Of a stretch of DNA of 14,301 bases, positions 12,485 through 14,193 are shown in pieces (within the stretch, counting starts at the first letter, position 1; each line of letters starts with the position of its first letter). The notes under the pieces are model-generated. The model had not been told where the DNA came from and did not search any database. It was given only the letters and a program-made list of their open reading frames with translations. This DNA is from Baffinella frigidus. Its lineage: Eukaryota; Cryptophyceae; Cryptomonadales; Baffinellaceae. The translations under genes were made by a program, and so were the position numbers. The stretch lies in the NCBI GenBank assembly GCA_026770585.1, contig MU646948.1:82997-97297 (forward strand). The letters run 5' to 3'.

Positions 12485-14193
12485 GAGAGCGAGAGAGGGA
12501 GAGCGCGAGAGAGAGAGAGGGAGAGCGTGAGAGGGAGAGGGAGAGAGAAGCTGCTCAGGTCCTCGCCCCGAGGCGGGCCCATCTTGCCCTCTCGCCCTGC
12601 CACGCATTCTAGAGCTGCCTGGCTTACAGGATAAATAGCCGGAATCTGGCTATTCTGAAAGTGAAGCATGGCCTTTTCTGCAGGATAAGTTCCGGTACAT
12701 GTATCCGCCTCTGGTGGGTGTTAAAATAACCTCAAGGACCTAATGTTCATACGTTCTCCCCAGAGAAAGATCGAAATTTCCGAAAGTTGGTACAGATTCC
12801 GTGTGAACTGACTTGTTCTCCCGGCTCAACCCACGAATCTTGCGTGGTGAGGCGGGCCCGTCCAGAGGCGAGGCGGGCCCGTCCAATGACGACCCGCTCG
12901 CCACTCAAGGGATAAACGGCGCTTTCCCTTTGCCGTACAGGGGTACCTTGCTCATAAGAAACGCCCATCCCCCTAGGATCACCATAGGGCCCTAGGCATG
13001 GTCCTACTGTAGGGTCCTAGGGGGAGGCAGTTTCTTATGAGCGAGGTACCCCTGTAGAGGCGCTCATGGACCCAGCCAACGAATTCAAGCACTTCGTTCT
13101 GTCCCAGTCTATTTGGTCTCACCAATCTGCCTCGCCAGGGGTCTTTTTCACCAAAGTTGACGGATTTGAGCCACACGCCCAGCATGTCAACTTACGAAAA
13201 GTCCGCGAGGCAACCCGAATGAGGTGTTTCAACATGTCAACTTACGAGCAACACGTCAACTTACGAGCGTGTTTCAAATGTCAACTTACAAGCATGTCAA
13301 CTTGCGAACAGTCCGCGAGCCAGACTGAGGTGTTGTCCCCTTCCCGCAGAGGCCATCACAAATCCAGCCCAGCGAGGGTGGTGGGTTATCCCTCAAGTGG
13401 CCAGTAGGCTCATACGCCCTACCGTAGGGCCCTAGGACCTGCCTAGGACCTCTTGGCCCTCAAATTTGACCGGCTGGCCACCTAAGGGATATGCCTAAAC
13501 GAAGAGGGGCATTCGAACTCTTAACCCCTACAGGGGTGCCTCGCTCATCAGAAACTGCCCCCCCCCCCCTAGGACCACCGTAGGGCCCTAGGTATGGTCC
13601 TACTGTAGGGTCCTAGGGGGGGGGCTGTTTCTTATGAGCGAGGTACCCCTGTACCCCCTGAACCCGAAACCCTTCCCGCAGAGGCTTCGGTACTTGGGTG
13701 CTTTTATTTACACTCACATCGAAGGCCACAGCCCACCTCACTCTTGAGGAGTTGGGAGTAATCTACGGATGAGCTCCTCGGTCCTATCCACTTGGACCTG
13801 GCCAACGTTCGAGGAGGACTGATGTATCCCGTAAGTGGCGAGGGGGTCAAAATTGACCTCCAAGAGGTCCTAGGCAGGACCTAGGGCCCTACGGTAGGGC
13901 GTATGAGCCTCCTCGCCACTCAAGGGCTCTCATAGTTCTCCCTCTTATCTCTGATGAATATTTATCTTCTCTCCGCTGGGTATGGTGTCGAACCCTACAG
14001 CCTACAGGGGTACCTCGATTACAAGAAAACGCCTCCCCGTAGGACCCTACAGTAGGGCTATGCCTAGGGCCCTAGGGTCGTCCTAAGGGGGTGACGTTTT
14101 CTTGTAATCGAGGTATCCCTGTAACCCCCGAAACCCGAAACCAGAGGCGATCACGGACCCGGCCAACGAGTTCAAGAAGTTTGTGCACTACCT
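1..14193 (+). CDS. BAM: Beta-amylase (GH14), internal part of a multi-exon gene
   Basis: Beta-amylase releases maltose from the non-reducing ends of starch-type alpha-1,4-glucans. Thirteen exons were found by translating short GC-rich islands and checking GT/AG boundaries and phase. Joined in order they match plant beta-amylase colinearly: [11 protein letters not shown] (plant NKEYLTVGVDN), [24 protein letters not shown] (the GPAGELRYPSYP active site with catalytic acid Glu186 in soybean numbering), [87 protein letters not shown] (inner loop with Thr342), [11 protein letters not shown] (catalytic base Glu380), YDMILAKAK and FCFLRF. Exons 1 to 11 keep one frame. The 11/12 junction does not. 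The N-terminal third, with the HxCGGNVGD signature, lies before the window. Recognition of the family is firm. Whether this locus is expressed and intact is less sure, given the 11/12 phase problem and the many exon-edge copies. Confidence 0.9.
205..332 (+). repeat. Dispersed repeat family G, copy 1
   Basis: This roughly 125 bp block starts CGAGGGTTTCG and ends GAAAGGTCCGTAGTC.ACC.TGTGG. It is shared with 4022-4143 in intron 4 with many substitutions. It holds AAGTTAATTGCC followed by a GGCAA...TTGACTTTT stretch. No terminal inverted repeats were seen. Confidence 0.7.
650..828 (+). repeat. 22 bp direct repeat pair
   Basis: The string ATACCTTCACCCACCCCAAG with AG occurs at 650-671 and 807-828. 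Both copies are followed by loosely similar C-rich sequence. This looks like a decayed local duplication in intron 1. Confidence 0.6.
1025..1592 (+). repeat. Tandem array of exon-2 acceptor-side units
   Basis: Three or more units of about 160-200 bp (starting near 1025, 1185, 1386 and 1569) share AAAATCGTTGG, the exon-2 start, CAAGTCTTTGTACCGAG, TTAATTAGTACCACG and GACAGGGGGTTTAG. Each unit ends by running into the next copy of the exon 2 start. The last leads into the intact exon at 1593. Confidence 0.8.
1046..1449 (+). pseudogene. Three truncated exon-2 start copies
   Basis: The copies begin at 1046 (TCACCGGTGCAGATC), 1204 (one-base insertion in GGTTGCAG) and 1404 (CAG|GTCGCCGG, undamaged at the start). 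All retain the exon's 5' part, through GATTTCATGCTC, and lose homology before the FHPWFHK end. None has the exon donor. They are relics or decoy acceptors. Confidence 0.8.
1593..1662 (+). CDS. BAM: Beta-amylase exon 2 (copy a)
   Basis: The acceptor is ATGCAG| and the donor is AAG|GTACCG. After the single G that completes Arg, 23 codons read [20 protein letters not shown] and then FHK, matching plant TAIEIYSDYMKSFRENMSDFL. The exon is 70 bp, phase 2 in and phase 0 out. A second nearly identical copy lies at 1887-1953. Joining both copies in tandem would break the frame, so only one can be used per transcript. This copy keeps the Ser codon after the junction. Confidence 0.85.
1887..1953 (+). 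CDS. BAM: Beta-amylase exon 2 (copy b, alternative or relic)
   Basis: This is a second copy of exon 2 with its own GACAG| acceptor and AAG|GTACCG donor. It lacks one codon (the TCG Ser) and has Val for Leu (HDFMVAF). At 67 bp it keeps the same entry and exit phases as copy a, so it could replace copy a without a frameshift. The intron starts after the two copies are nearly identical (GTACCGAAACCCGAAACCC), so the duplication took in the donor side as well. Confidence 0.55.
1958..2445 (+). repeat. AAACCCG heptamer array with ACCACG punctuation
   Basis: This is a long array of AAACCCG, a variant of the plant-type telomere word AAACCCT, interrupted regularly by AACCACG and by AAACCTG or CCCCAAACCCTC. 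Longer words recur in the same order (for example GAAACCCGAAACCACG), so a higher-order repeat is layered on the heptamer. Confidence 0.9.
2371..2382 (+). pseudogene. Exon-2 end copy with donor
   Basis: TGGTTCCACAAG|GTGCAC repeats the last four codons of exon 2 (WFHK) and a GT donor, inside the heptamer array. It is short, but it is the same edge type as in other introns. Confidence 0.6.
2436..2760 (+). repeat. CCCTAAA telomere-type array
   Basis: About eleven perfect TAAACCC repeats run at roughly 2615-2690, within degenerate CCCTAAA/CCCCAAA/CACTAAA words. The perfect stretch equals the TTTAGGG telomere repeat of plants and many algae, here as an interstitial array inside an intron, C-rich on the coding strand. 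Confidence 0.9.
2521..2780 (+). pseudogene. Two exon-3 start copies
   Basis: At 2521, TTACCAG|GTGATCTCC keeps only the first codons. At 2748, CACCAG|GTGATTTCCAAGGTGCAG continues to about 2780 but has lost about 10 bp, which removes GMGP and shifts the frame. Both keep the acceptor and neither keeps the donor. Confidence 0.75.
3071..3117 (+). CDS. BAM: Beta-amylase exon 3 (catalytic acid)
   Basis: The acceptor is TCAACAG| and the donor is CCG|GTTCAC. It codes [15 protein letters not shown] plus two bases of Arg, 47 bp, phase 0 in and phase 2 out. The motif GPAGELR carries the catalytic acid (Glu186 of soybean enzyme). It is the only copy in the window with the complete [15 protein letters not shown] sequence. 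Partial copies lie on both sides. Confidence 0.9.
3118..3700 (+). other. Intron 3: telomere-like words, two exon-3 end copies, AT-richer 3' end
   Basis: Degenerate CCCTAAA words fill 3121-3545. A small hairpin CCTATTC...GAATAGG lies at about 3169-3191. The last 150 bp are AT-richer unique sequence ending AACTTTTTAACTGTGAATCAG-like before exon 4, which looks like a normal branch point and pyrimidine region. It is open in two frames, but I see no family in it. Confidence 0.7.
3364..3493 (+). pseudogene. Two exon-3 end copies with donors
   Basis: TCCTGCGGGCGAGCTCCG|GTTCAC at 3364-3381, and CGGGATGGGTCCTGCGGG through CTCCG|GTTCGC at 3467-3493. Both keep the catalytic-acid codons GELR and the donor, and both have lost the exon's 5' part. 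Confidence 0.85.
3701..3779 (+). CDS. BAM: Beta-amylase exon 4
   Basis: The acceptor is GTGAATCAG| and the donor is CAG|GTTACG. The first G completes Arg, then 26 codons run from YPSFPLSDW through [17 protein letters not shown]. This matches [26 protein letters not shown], so the active-site signature ELRYPSxP spans the exon 3/4 junction. The start was placed at 3701 rather than at the internal AG at 3738-3739, because only the longer exon restores YPS. Three 3'-part copies follow in the next intron. Confidence 0.88.
3818..3955 (+). repeat. TCTAGGG heptamer array (G-rich strand), copy 1
   Basis: Starting AAGTTTAGGG, about eight TCTAGGG repeats are followed by TGTCGGGCCTATGG and degenerate TGTAGGG words. 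The orientation is opposite to the CCCTAAA arrays on both sides. Confidence 0.85.
3956..4385 (+). pseudogene. Three exon-4 end copies with donors
   Basis: The copies are at 3956-3995 ([19 protein letters not shown]), 4181-4220 ([19 protein letters not shown]) and 4346-4385 ([19 protein letters not shown]). Each is about 40 bp, in register at the 3' end with a GT donor, and lacks the YPSFPLSDW part. The last two follow an AG. Substitutions are partly conservative (Asp-Glu-His/Tyr-Met kept), so once-coding ancestry is clear. Confidence 0.85.
4022..4143 (+). repeat. Dispersed repeat family G, copy 2
   Basis: It matches 205-332 in the same orientation: CGAGGGTTTCG, AACGTGAC, AAGTTAATTGCC, TTGACTTTT.ATGAAAGGTC. 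It sits between two exon-4 end copies. Confidence 0.7.
4429..4512 (+). repeat. TCTAGGG heptamer array (G-rich strand), copy 2
   Basis: This array has the same internal order as the one at 3818: TTCAAGTTTAGGG, TCTAGGG repeats, TGTCGGGCCTAGGG. It lies after the exon-4 copy ending at 4385 just as the first lies after exon 4, so the two are parts of one segmental duplication. Confidence 0.85.
4543..4592 (+). pseudogene. Exon-5 start copy
   Basis: ATGCAG|ATGTGGAAGACGCAC continues through EVLHKGEWG with one silent change and then breaks into CCCCCAAACCCC. It keeps the acceptor but not the donor. Confidence 0.85.
4606..4665 (+). mobile_element. Half of a family A foldback element
   Basis: CCTAGGACCTACCTAGGACC, TCAAATTTGAC and GGGCACTTAAGGGAT match one half of the complete element at 13387-13491. 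The left terminal repeat is missing. It directly follows the truncated exon-5 start copy. Confidence 0.7.
4866..4936 (+). CDS. BAM: Beta-amylase exon 5
   Basis: The acceptor is CTGCAG| and the donor is AACGG|GTACAC. It reads [20 protein letters not shown] and then DHN plus GG, 71 bp, phase 0 in and phase 2 out. It corresponds to the plant region around AGHPEWELPDDAGKY. This is the only complete copy. One acceptor-side copy precedes it and three donor-side copies follow it. Confidence 0.88.
5091..5476 (+). pseudogene. Three exon-5 end copies with donors
   Basis: The copies are at 5091-5132 ([21 protein letters not shown]), 5245-5285 ([20 protein letters not shown]) and 5417-5476 ([14 protein letters not shown]..., CTGG|GTGCCT). 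All retain GEWGE.FPDH and a GT donor. The exon 5' part and acceptor are absent or degraded. Confidence 0.85.
5668..5711 (+). pseudogene. Exon-6 start copy
   Basis: ACGCAG|CTACAACACCCTGCCC reads [14 protein letters not shown] in the exon frame and then diverges into ACGCCAACTATG. The acceptor is kept and the donor is absent. Confidence 0.8.
5803..5880 (+). CDS. BAM: Beta-amylase exon 6
   Basis: The acceptor is ACGCAG| and the donor is ACGTG|GTACGT, the closest to consensus in the gene. It reads [20 protein letters not shown] and then RAFMT with TG of Trp, 78 bp, phase 2 in and phase 2 out. It matches [28 protein letters not shown]. One truncated copy lies upstream and at least five broken copies lie downstream, most reading QAFLTW instead of RAFMTW. 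Confidence 0.9.
6035..6118 (+). pseudogene. Exon-6 copy, frame broken
   Basis: It covers nearly the whole exon (TGCAACACCCCGCCCGAGG to GGCGTG|GTGCGA). The start is degraded and a deletion near TACAGGCG creates a TGA. It is the only downstream copy of exon 6 that keeps most of the 5' part. Confidence 0.8.
6135..6228 (+). repeat. Repeat family F, copy 1
   Basis: It shares TTTTGGTGCTTT, AC(A/T)CACAT(T/C)GAAG.CCAC, CCCACCTC and ATCTACGGATGA with 7856-7950 and 13688-13782. It is about 95 bp. No clear terminal inverted repeats were found. It is dispersed, since the copies sit in different introns. Confidence 0.7.
6232..6455 (+). repeat. Tandem donor-proximal units of intron 6
   Basis: Units of about 35-40 bp of the form TTCCTTCTTAAGTGGTGCGA + AACCCCCCAAAGT are repeated in tandem. 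Further units occur at 6805-6910 and 7288-7360. Each carries GTG|GTGCGA, the same string as at the end of the exon-6 copies, so the exon/intron boundary itself has been amplified. Confidence 0.75.
6359..6398 (+). pseudogene. Exon-6 end copy with donor
   Basis: After CTCAG|AC it reads GGCTTCAAGTCCGAATACGG and CCAGGCATTCCTCACCTG|GTGCGA ([13 protein letters not shown]). The YNTPPEES part is missing. Confidence 0.85.
6624..6807 (+). pseudogene. Exon-6 end copy split by a foldback element
   Basis: CAG|GCGACTT (6624-6630) and ACTTCAAGCCACACTACGGC...ACCTG|GTGCGA (6771-6807) are the two parts of one exon-6 end copy ([13 protein letters not shown]). A 140 bp inverted-repeat element lies between them, with ACTT duplicated at its borders. 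Confidence 0.75.
6631..6770 (+). mobile_element. Family D foldback element (MITE-like) with ACTT duplication
   Basis: This 140 bp element has about 35 bp terminal inverted repeats. The inner part AAAAGTATTAATTAATTGCT+TTTGG is perfect, and the outermost 10 bp carry four mismatches. The flanks are ACTT on both sides (6627-6630, 6771-6774), a likely 4 bp target duplication. It has no coding capacity. A diverged relative lies at 10303-10422. Confidence 0.8.
6926..7099 (+). other. Insert with a 57-codon open frame, capsid-like (possible endogenous viral fragment)
   Basis: It lies inside an exon-6 end copy: CAG|GCGACTTCA stops at 6925 and TACGGCCAGGCG resumes at 7100. The insert is stop-free in one frame and reads through [28 protein letters not shown] and [11 protein letters not shown]. 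Its AT-richer, regular codon use differs from the surrounding repeats. The pattern K-W-I-P-F/M-N followed later by alternating hydrophobic strands recalls the C-terminal half of jelly-roll capsids of circular Rep-encoding single-stranded DNA viruses. That family call is from memory of the pattern, not a search. It is a fragment, out of frame with the host exon copy. Confidence 0.4.
7131..7262 (+). repeat. Inverted copies of the exon-7 3' edge, framed by a repeated hairpin
   Basis: ATTTGGGGTGCACATCATAA (+GGCGA) occurs three times in tandem at about 7166-7235. The last copy, 7211-7234, is the exact reverse complement of 8349-8372, which is the end of exon 7 with its GTGCAC donor. The array is bounded by two copies of CATCTG(C/T)GT..GGACCCTGAACGCAGATG, each able to fold back. 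Confidence 0.85.
7492..7591 (+). mobile_element. Family C foldback element
   Basis: This 100 bp element has perfect 20 bp terminal inverted repeats, CATGGGGCAATATCCCCAGA. The interior includes ACTCCCCCTCACGAGG and TATTGGGGTAGTAGCCCC. No clear target duplication was found and there is no coding capacity. Confidence 0.7.
7702..7806 (+). mobile_element. Family A foldback element (MITE-like)
   Basis: This 105 bp element has perfect 18 bp terminal inverted repeats, TATCCCTTAAGTGGCCAG. The core holds TCAAATTTGAC and GTCCTAGG...CCTAGGGCCCTACGG. Outer TA on both ends suggests a TA target site. Relatives lie at 13387-13491 (inverted), 13825-13928, and as halves at 4606 and 12896. Confidence 0.85.
7856..7950 (+). 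repeat. Repeat family F, copy 2
   Basis: TAGGTGCTTTAGTGCTTTG, ACACTCACATCGAAGACCAC and AATCTACGGATGAGCTCCTC match copy 3 at 13688 closely and copy 1 at 6135 less closely. Confidence 0.7.
8188..8207 (+). pseudogene. Exon-7 start copy
   Basis: GGCCAG|GTATTCAACCGAGCTTCTGG repeats the first codons of exon 7 (YSTELL) after an AG and then diverges. The acceptor is kept and the donor is absent. Confidence 0.8.
8288..8360 (+). CDS. BAM: Beta-amylase exon 7
   Basis: The acceptor is ACCCAG| and the donor is TATGAT|GTGCAC. The first G completes Trp, followed by [20 protein letters not shown] and SPYD, matching [21 protein letters not shown]. It is 73 bp, phase 2 in and phase 0 out. The 3' edge is less certain: about four residues are missing relative to plant enzymes before the next exon. 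The same 3' edge occurs three times in inverted orientation inside intron 6. Confidence 0.85.
8361..8688 (+). other. Intron 7: telomere-like words with an exon-8 start copy
   Basis: CCCCAAA and CCCTAAA words fill most of this short intron. The exon-8 start copy at 8526 sits in the middle. Confidence 0.8.
8526..8577 (+). pseudogene. Exon-8 start copy, frameshifted
   Basis: CGCAG|ATCGAGATCCCCGGCAAG matches exon 8, but the stretch GTGGCGCGGGGCTCC carries two extra bases compared with GTGGCGGGGCTGC. The copy continues to TGTACACGACAC and then turns into CCCTAAA words. The acceptor is kept. Confidence 0.85.
8689..8784 (+). CDS. BAM: Beta-amylase exon 8
   Basis: The acceptor is CATCCAG| and the donor is AACGGG|GTAAAC. 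The 32 codons run [20 protein letters not shown] and then [12 protein letters not shown], matching [28 protein letters not shown]. It is 96 bp, phase 0 on both sides. The upstream copy at 8526 has a 2 bp insertion that breaks its frame. Confidence 0.93.
8954..8976 (+). pseudogene. Exon-8 end copy with donor
   Basis: GCGGCTACTACAACACCAAC+GGA|GTACCG repeats GYYNTNG and a GT donor. Only the last codons remain. Confidence 0.8.
9199..9250 (+). pseudogene. Exon-9 start copy
   Basis: AATAG|AACGACGCGCACAAGGG through AACATGTTGATGAAGTTCGG reads [17 protein letters not shown] and then breaks at ACGA|GTGAAC. The acceptor is kept, and the FTCFEI half is missing. Confidence 0.85.
9421..9493 (+). repeat. 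TA-rich microsatellite, intron 8
   Basis: GTATATATATAGTATAG-type repeats end with TGTATATACATGTATATATC, which is self-complementary. A similar tract lies in intron 9 (9715-9825), in each case just before an exon-9 copy. Confidence 0.85.
9528..9662 (+). CDS. BAM: Beta-amylase exon 9
   Basis: The acceptor is CCGGCAG| and the donor is AACCAG|GTGCGA. The 45 codons start [16 protein letters not shown], contain [18 protein letters not shown] and end DPESLVNQ. It matches [25 protein letters not shown]...GPQELVQQV. The inner-loop Thr of FTC is conserved. This is the largest exon (135 bp), phase 0 on both sides. Confidence 0.95.
9833..9922 (+). pseudogene. Exon-9 end copy with donor
   Basis: After GTACGGGG and a short deletion, it matches exon 9 from GGACTTCACGTGCTTCGAG to the last codon almost perfectly (one silent change, CTG to CTC) and ends CAG|GTGCGG. 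The near identity to the real exon suggests a recent duplication. Confidence 0.9.
10135..10196 (+). repeat. CCCAAAA heptamer array
   Basis: About eight perfect CCCAAAA units sit within the degenerate telomere-like region. This is another single-base variant of the CCCTAAA word. Confidence 0.85.
10303..10422 (+). mobile_element. Diverged family D foldback element
   Basis: The left end AAGCACAACTAATTAATTAC and the right end GCAATTAATCGGTGCTTTT are imperfect inverted repeats. The interior TTTACTATTACTA.TATGA is shared with 6631-6770. A truncated left end of the same element lies at 10773-10806. Each sits directly after an exon-10 start copy. Confidence 0.65.
10547..10680 (+). repeat. 34 bp tandem repeat, four units
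   Basis: The units begin at 10547, 10579, 10613 and 10647 and read CTGAACCCTTGGTGTAAACA then CAAGTCTCTCTCTC. The first unit is 32 bp and diverged, and the other three are identical. A more decayed unit precedes at about 10511. Confidence 0.9.
10878..10949 (+). CDS. BAM: Beta-amylase exon 10 (catalytic base)
   Basis: The acceptor is AAACCAG| and the donor is GGGAG|GTCCCA. It reads [20 protein letters not shown] and then DNWE, matching the plant IRVAGENALPRYD segment. The Glu of GENALP corresponds to the catalytic base (Glu380 in soybean). It is 72 bp, phase 0 on both sides. The run of eight G around ATGGGGGGGGAG is in frame as given, but it is a spot where a sequencing indel could hide. Confidence 0.92.
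11003..11292 (+). repeat. Duplicated block with TTTGACCAG repeats
   Basis: Both blocks start AATAGAATG.GTTTGACCAG, continue TTTGACCAATGAGTTTGACC, and end TAATGTATAGTG. One follows exon 10 and the other follows its 3'-end copy, so the unit duplicated was exon-10 end plus adjacent intron. Confidence 0.8.
11109..11156 (+). pseudogene. Exon-10 end copy with donor
   Basis: GGCATCAAGTTCGCGGGCGA through AACTGGGAG|GTGCGC reads [16 protein letters not shown], keeping the catalytic-base Glu. It lacks VRVATQAA and an acceptor. KFAG instead of KMGG also occurs in the upstream start copy at 10711. Confidence 0.88.
11584..11630 (+). repeat. Perfect-ended foldback
   Basis: GAATTCC...GGAATTC encloses TTTCCCCCGG-att-TCCGGGGGGGAA, a 47 bp potential hairpin. 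It could be a small element or a structure-prone site. Confidence 0.6.
11818..11881 (+). CDS. BAM: Beta-amylase exon 11
   Basis: The acceptor is GCGGCAG| and the donor is TCTCAG|GTCTAG. It reads [20 protein letters not shown] and S plus one base, matching YNQIILNAKP...VTYLRLSD. It is 64 bp, phase 0 in and phase 1 out. The intron begins directly with a GA-rich tract. Reading through that tract stays open in this frame to 12297, so intron retention would add a long Arg/Glu-rich stretch. A disrupted copy lies at 12270-12353. Confidence 0.88.
11884..12222 (+). repeat. GA-rich microsatellite 1
   Basis: About 340 bp of near-pure purine (GAGAGA with GC interruptions) starts directly at the donor GTCTAGAGAGAG. 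The purine strand is the coding strand. The period and lack of T leave several frames open. The apparent Arg/Glu and Ser/Leu proteins here are products of the repeat. Confidence 0.95.
12270..12353 (+). pseudogene. Exon-11 copy with donor, start disrupted
   Basis: GTGGCAG|TGT is followed by about 18 inserted bases and then TGACATGATCCTCACCAAGG to CTGCTCAG|GTCCAG. It is near identical to exon 11 over its last 58 bp. The insertion introduces a TGA in the exon frame. Confidence 0.88.
12354..12549 (+). repeat. GA-rich microsatellite 2
   Basis: It follows the exon-11 copy's donor as microsatellite 1 follows exon 11, so it was duplicated with it. It contains internal repeats such as GAGAGGGAGAGCGCGAGAG. 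Confidence 0.95.
12684..12717 (+). CDS. BAM: Beta-amylase exon 12 (small, phase uncertain)
   Basis: After a good acceptor (CCTTTTCTGCAG|), GATAAG begins [11 protein letters not shown] and ends G|GTGTTA. That exit phase joins exon 13 to give [14 protein letters not shown]. The entry side does not fit: exon 11 leaves one base (G), and G+GA TAA would be a stop. An alternative acceptor (GTGAAG|, at 12666) would restore the frame ([10 protein letters not shown]) but has no pyrimidine tract. A short acceptor-side copy at 12630 supports 12684 as the historical boundary. Confidence 0.55.
12896..12913 (+). mobile_element. Solo right end of a family A element
   Basis: CTCGCCACTCAAGGGATA equals the right terminus of family A (the same CGAG variant as 13825-13928). 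No left terminus is found upstream. Confidence 0.6.
12936..13056 (+). mobile_element. Family B foldback element 1, abutting an exon copy
   Basis: This 121 bp element has about 27 bp terminal inverted repeats, TACAGGGGTACC(T)TGCTCATAAGAAAC, with one mismatch. The core holds CCCCCTAGG...GTAGGGTCCTAGGGGG. Outer TA is probably the target duplication. Its last bases plus the next G form TGTAG, directly before the exon-13 copy at 13058, so the insertion sits exactly at a splice acceptor. Confidence 0.85.
13058..13107 (+). pseudogene. Exon-13 copy following element B1
   Basis: TGTAG|AGGCGCTCATGGACCCAG codes [17 protein letters not shown] with the same phase as exon 13. It is undamaged over its length and could be an alternative to 14145. 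The frame continues open to 13407, but the later residues (from TCTATTTGG) resemble nothing in the family. Confidence 0.6.
13183..13310 (+). repeat. ATGTCAACTTACGA motif repeats
   Basis: Five copies of (C)A(T/C)GTCAACTTACGARCA occur at about 13183, 13233, 13253, 13278 and 13294, irregularly spaced. Two are linked to GTCCGCGAG. There is no inverted symmetry. Confidence 0.75.
13350..13369 (+). pseudogene. Exon-13 start copy
   Basis: CCCGCAG|AGGCCATCACAAATCC reads EAITNPA in the exon phase and then diverges, 17 bp before a family A element. The acceptor has a good pyrimidine tract (CCCCTTCCCGCAG). Confidence 0.75.
13387..13491 (+). mobile_element. Family A foldback element, inverted
   Basis: 105 bp. 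TATCCCTCAAGTGGCCAG at the left and CTGGCCACCTAAGGGATA at the right are inverted repeats with two differences. The core is the reverse complement of 7702-7806. Confidence 0.85.
13529..13653 (+). mobile_element. Family B foldback element 2
   Basis: 125 bp, TACAGGGGTGCCTCGCTCAT...ATGAGCGAGGTACCCCTGTA, in the same orientation as element 1, with an expanded C run (about 13 C) and G run in the stem. It lies 28 bp before an exon-13 start copy. Confidence 0.85.
13682..13814 (+). pseudogene. Exon-13 start copy interrupted by repeat F
   Basis: CCCGCAG|AGGC (13682-13685) and GGACCTGGCCAACGTTCGAG (13794-13813) match the two halves of the exon-13 start AGGCGATCAC/GGACCCGGCCAACGAG. Repeat family F (13688-13782) occupies the gap. 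The match of the second part is short but specific. Confidence 0.6.
13688..13782 (+). repeat. Repeat family F, copy 3
   Basis: ACTTGGGTGCTTTTATTTAC, ACTCACATCGAAGGCCACAG, CTCACTCTTGAGG and AATCTACGGATGAGCTCCTC are shared with 7856-7950. It is inserted in an exon-13 copy. Confidence 0.75.
13825..13928 (+). mobile_element. Family A foldback element
   Basis: TATCCCGTAAGTGGCGAG...CTCGCCACTCAAGGG(CT). It has the same orientation as 7702-7806, with a core TCAAAATTGACCTCCAAGAG. The outermost right bases have changed. Confidence 0.8.
14003..14123 (+). mobile_element. Family B foldback element 3, core inverted
   Basis: 121 bp. TACAGGGGTACCTCGATTAC...GTAATCGAGGTATCCCTGTA, inverted repeats of about 33 bp with one or two mismatches (CGATTACAAGAAAAC variant). 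The core runs in the opposite direction to elements 1 and 2. It lies 21 bp before exon 13. Confidence 0.85.
14145..14193 (+). CDS. BAM: Beta-amylase exon 13, 3' end unresolved
   Basis: The acceptor is AAACCAG|. With the G left by exon 12 it reads [16 protein letters not shown], resembling the plant C-terminal helix segment LMESQNFKEFERFLKRM. Four shorter or altered copies precede it. The exon runs into a 20-G homopolymer at 14194. The real donor could be TTT|GTGCAC at about 14180, or the exon could continue past the G run. Confidence 0.65.

Larger units (their letters stand above)
11882..12683 (+). other. Intron 11: GA tracts and exon-11/12 edge copies
   Basis: Two GA-rich tracts each follow an exon-11 end and donor. 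A further TGCTCAG|GTCCTC (about 12551-12557) repeats the same donor edge. CTTACAG|GATAA at 12630 repeats the exon-12 start. Confidence 0.8.
12718..14144 (+). other. Intron 12: repeated element pairs and exon-13 start copies
   Basis: It is built from repeated modules of a family A element (or half), then a family B element, then an exon-13 start copy. Between the first two modules lies a run of ATGTCAACTTACGA motifs (13183-13310). A doubled GAGGCGGGCCCGTCCA lies at about 12849-12885. Confidence 0.8.

Noticed and set aside
11765-12669. Ser/Leu-rich frames on the minus strand and Arg/Glu-rich frames on the plus strand
   Set aside because: They are translations of GA microsatellites. Several frames are open at once and no non-repeat domain is attached on the minus strand.
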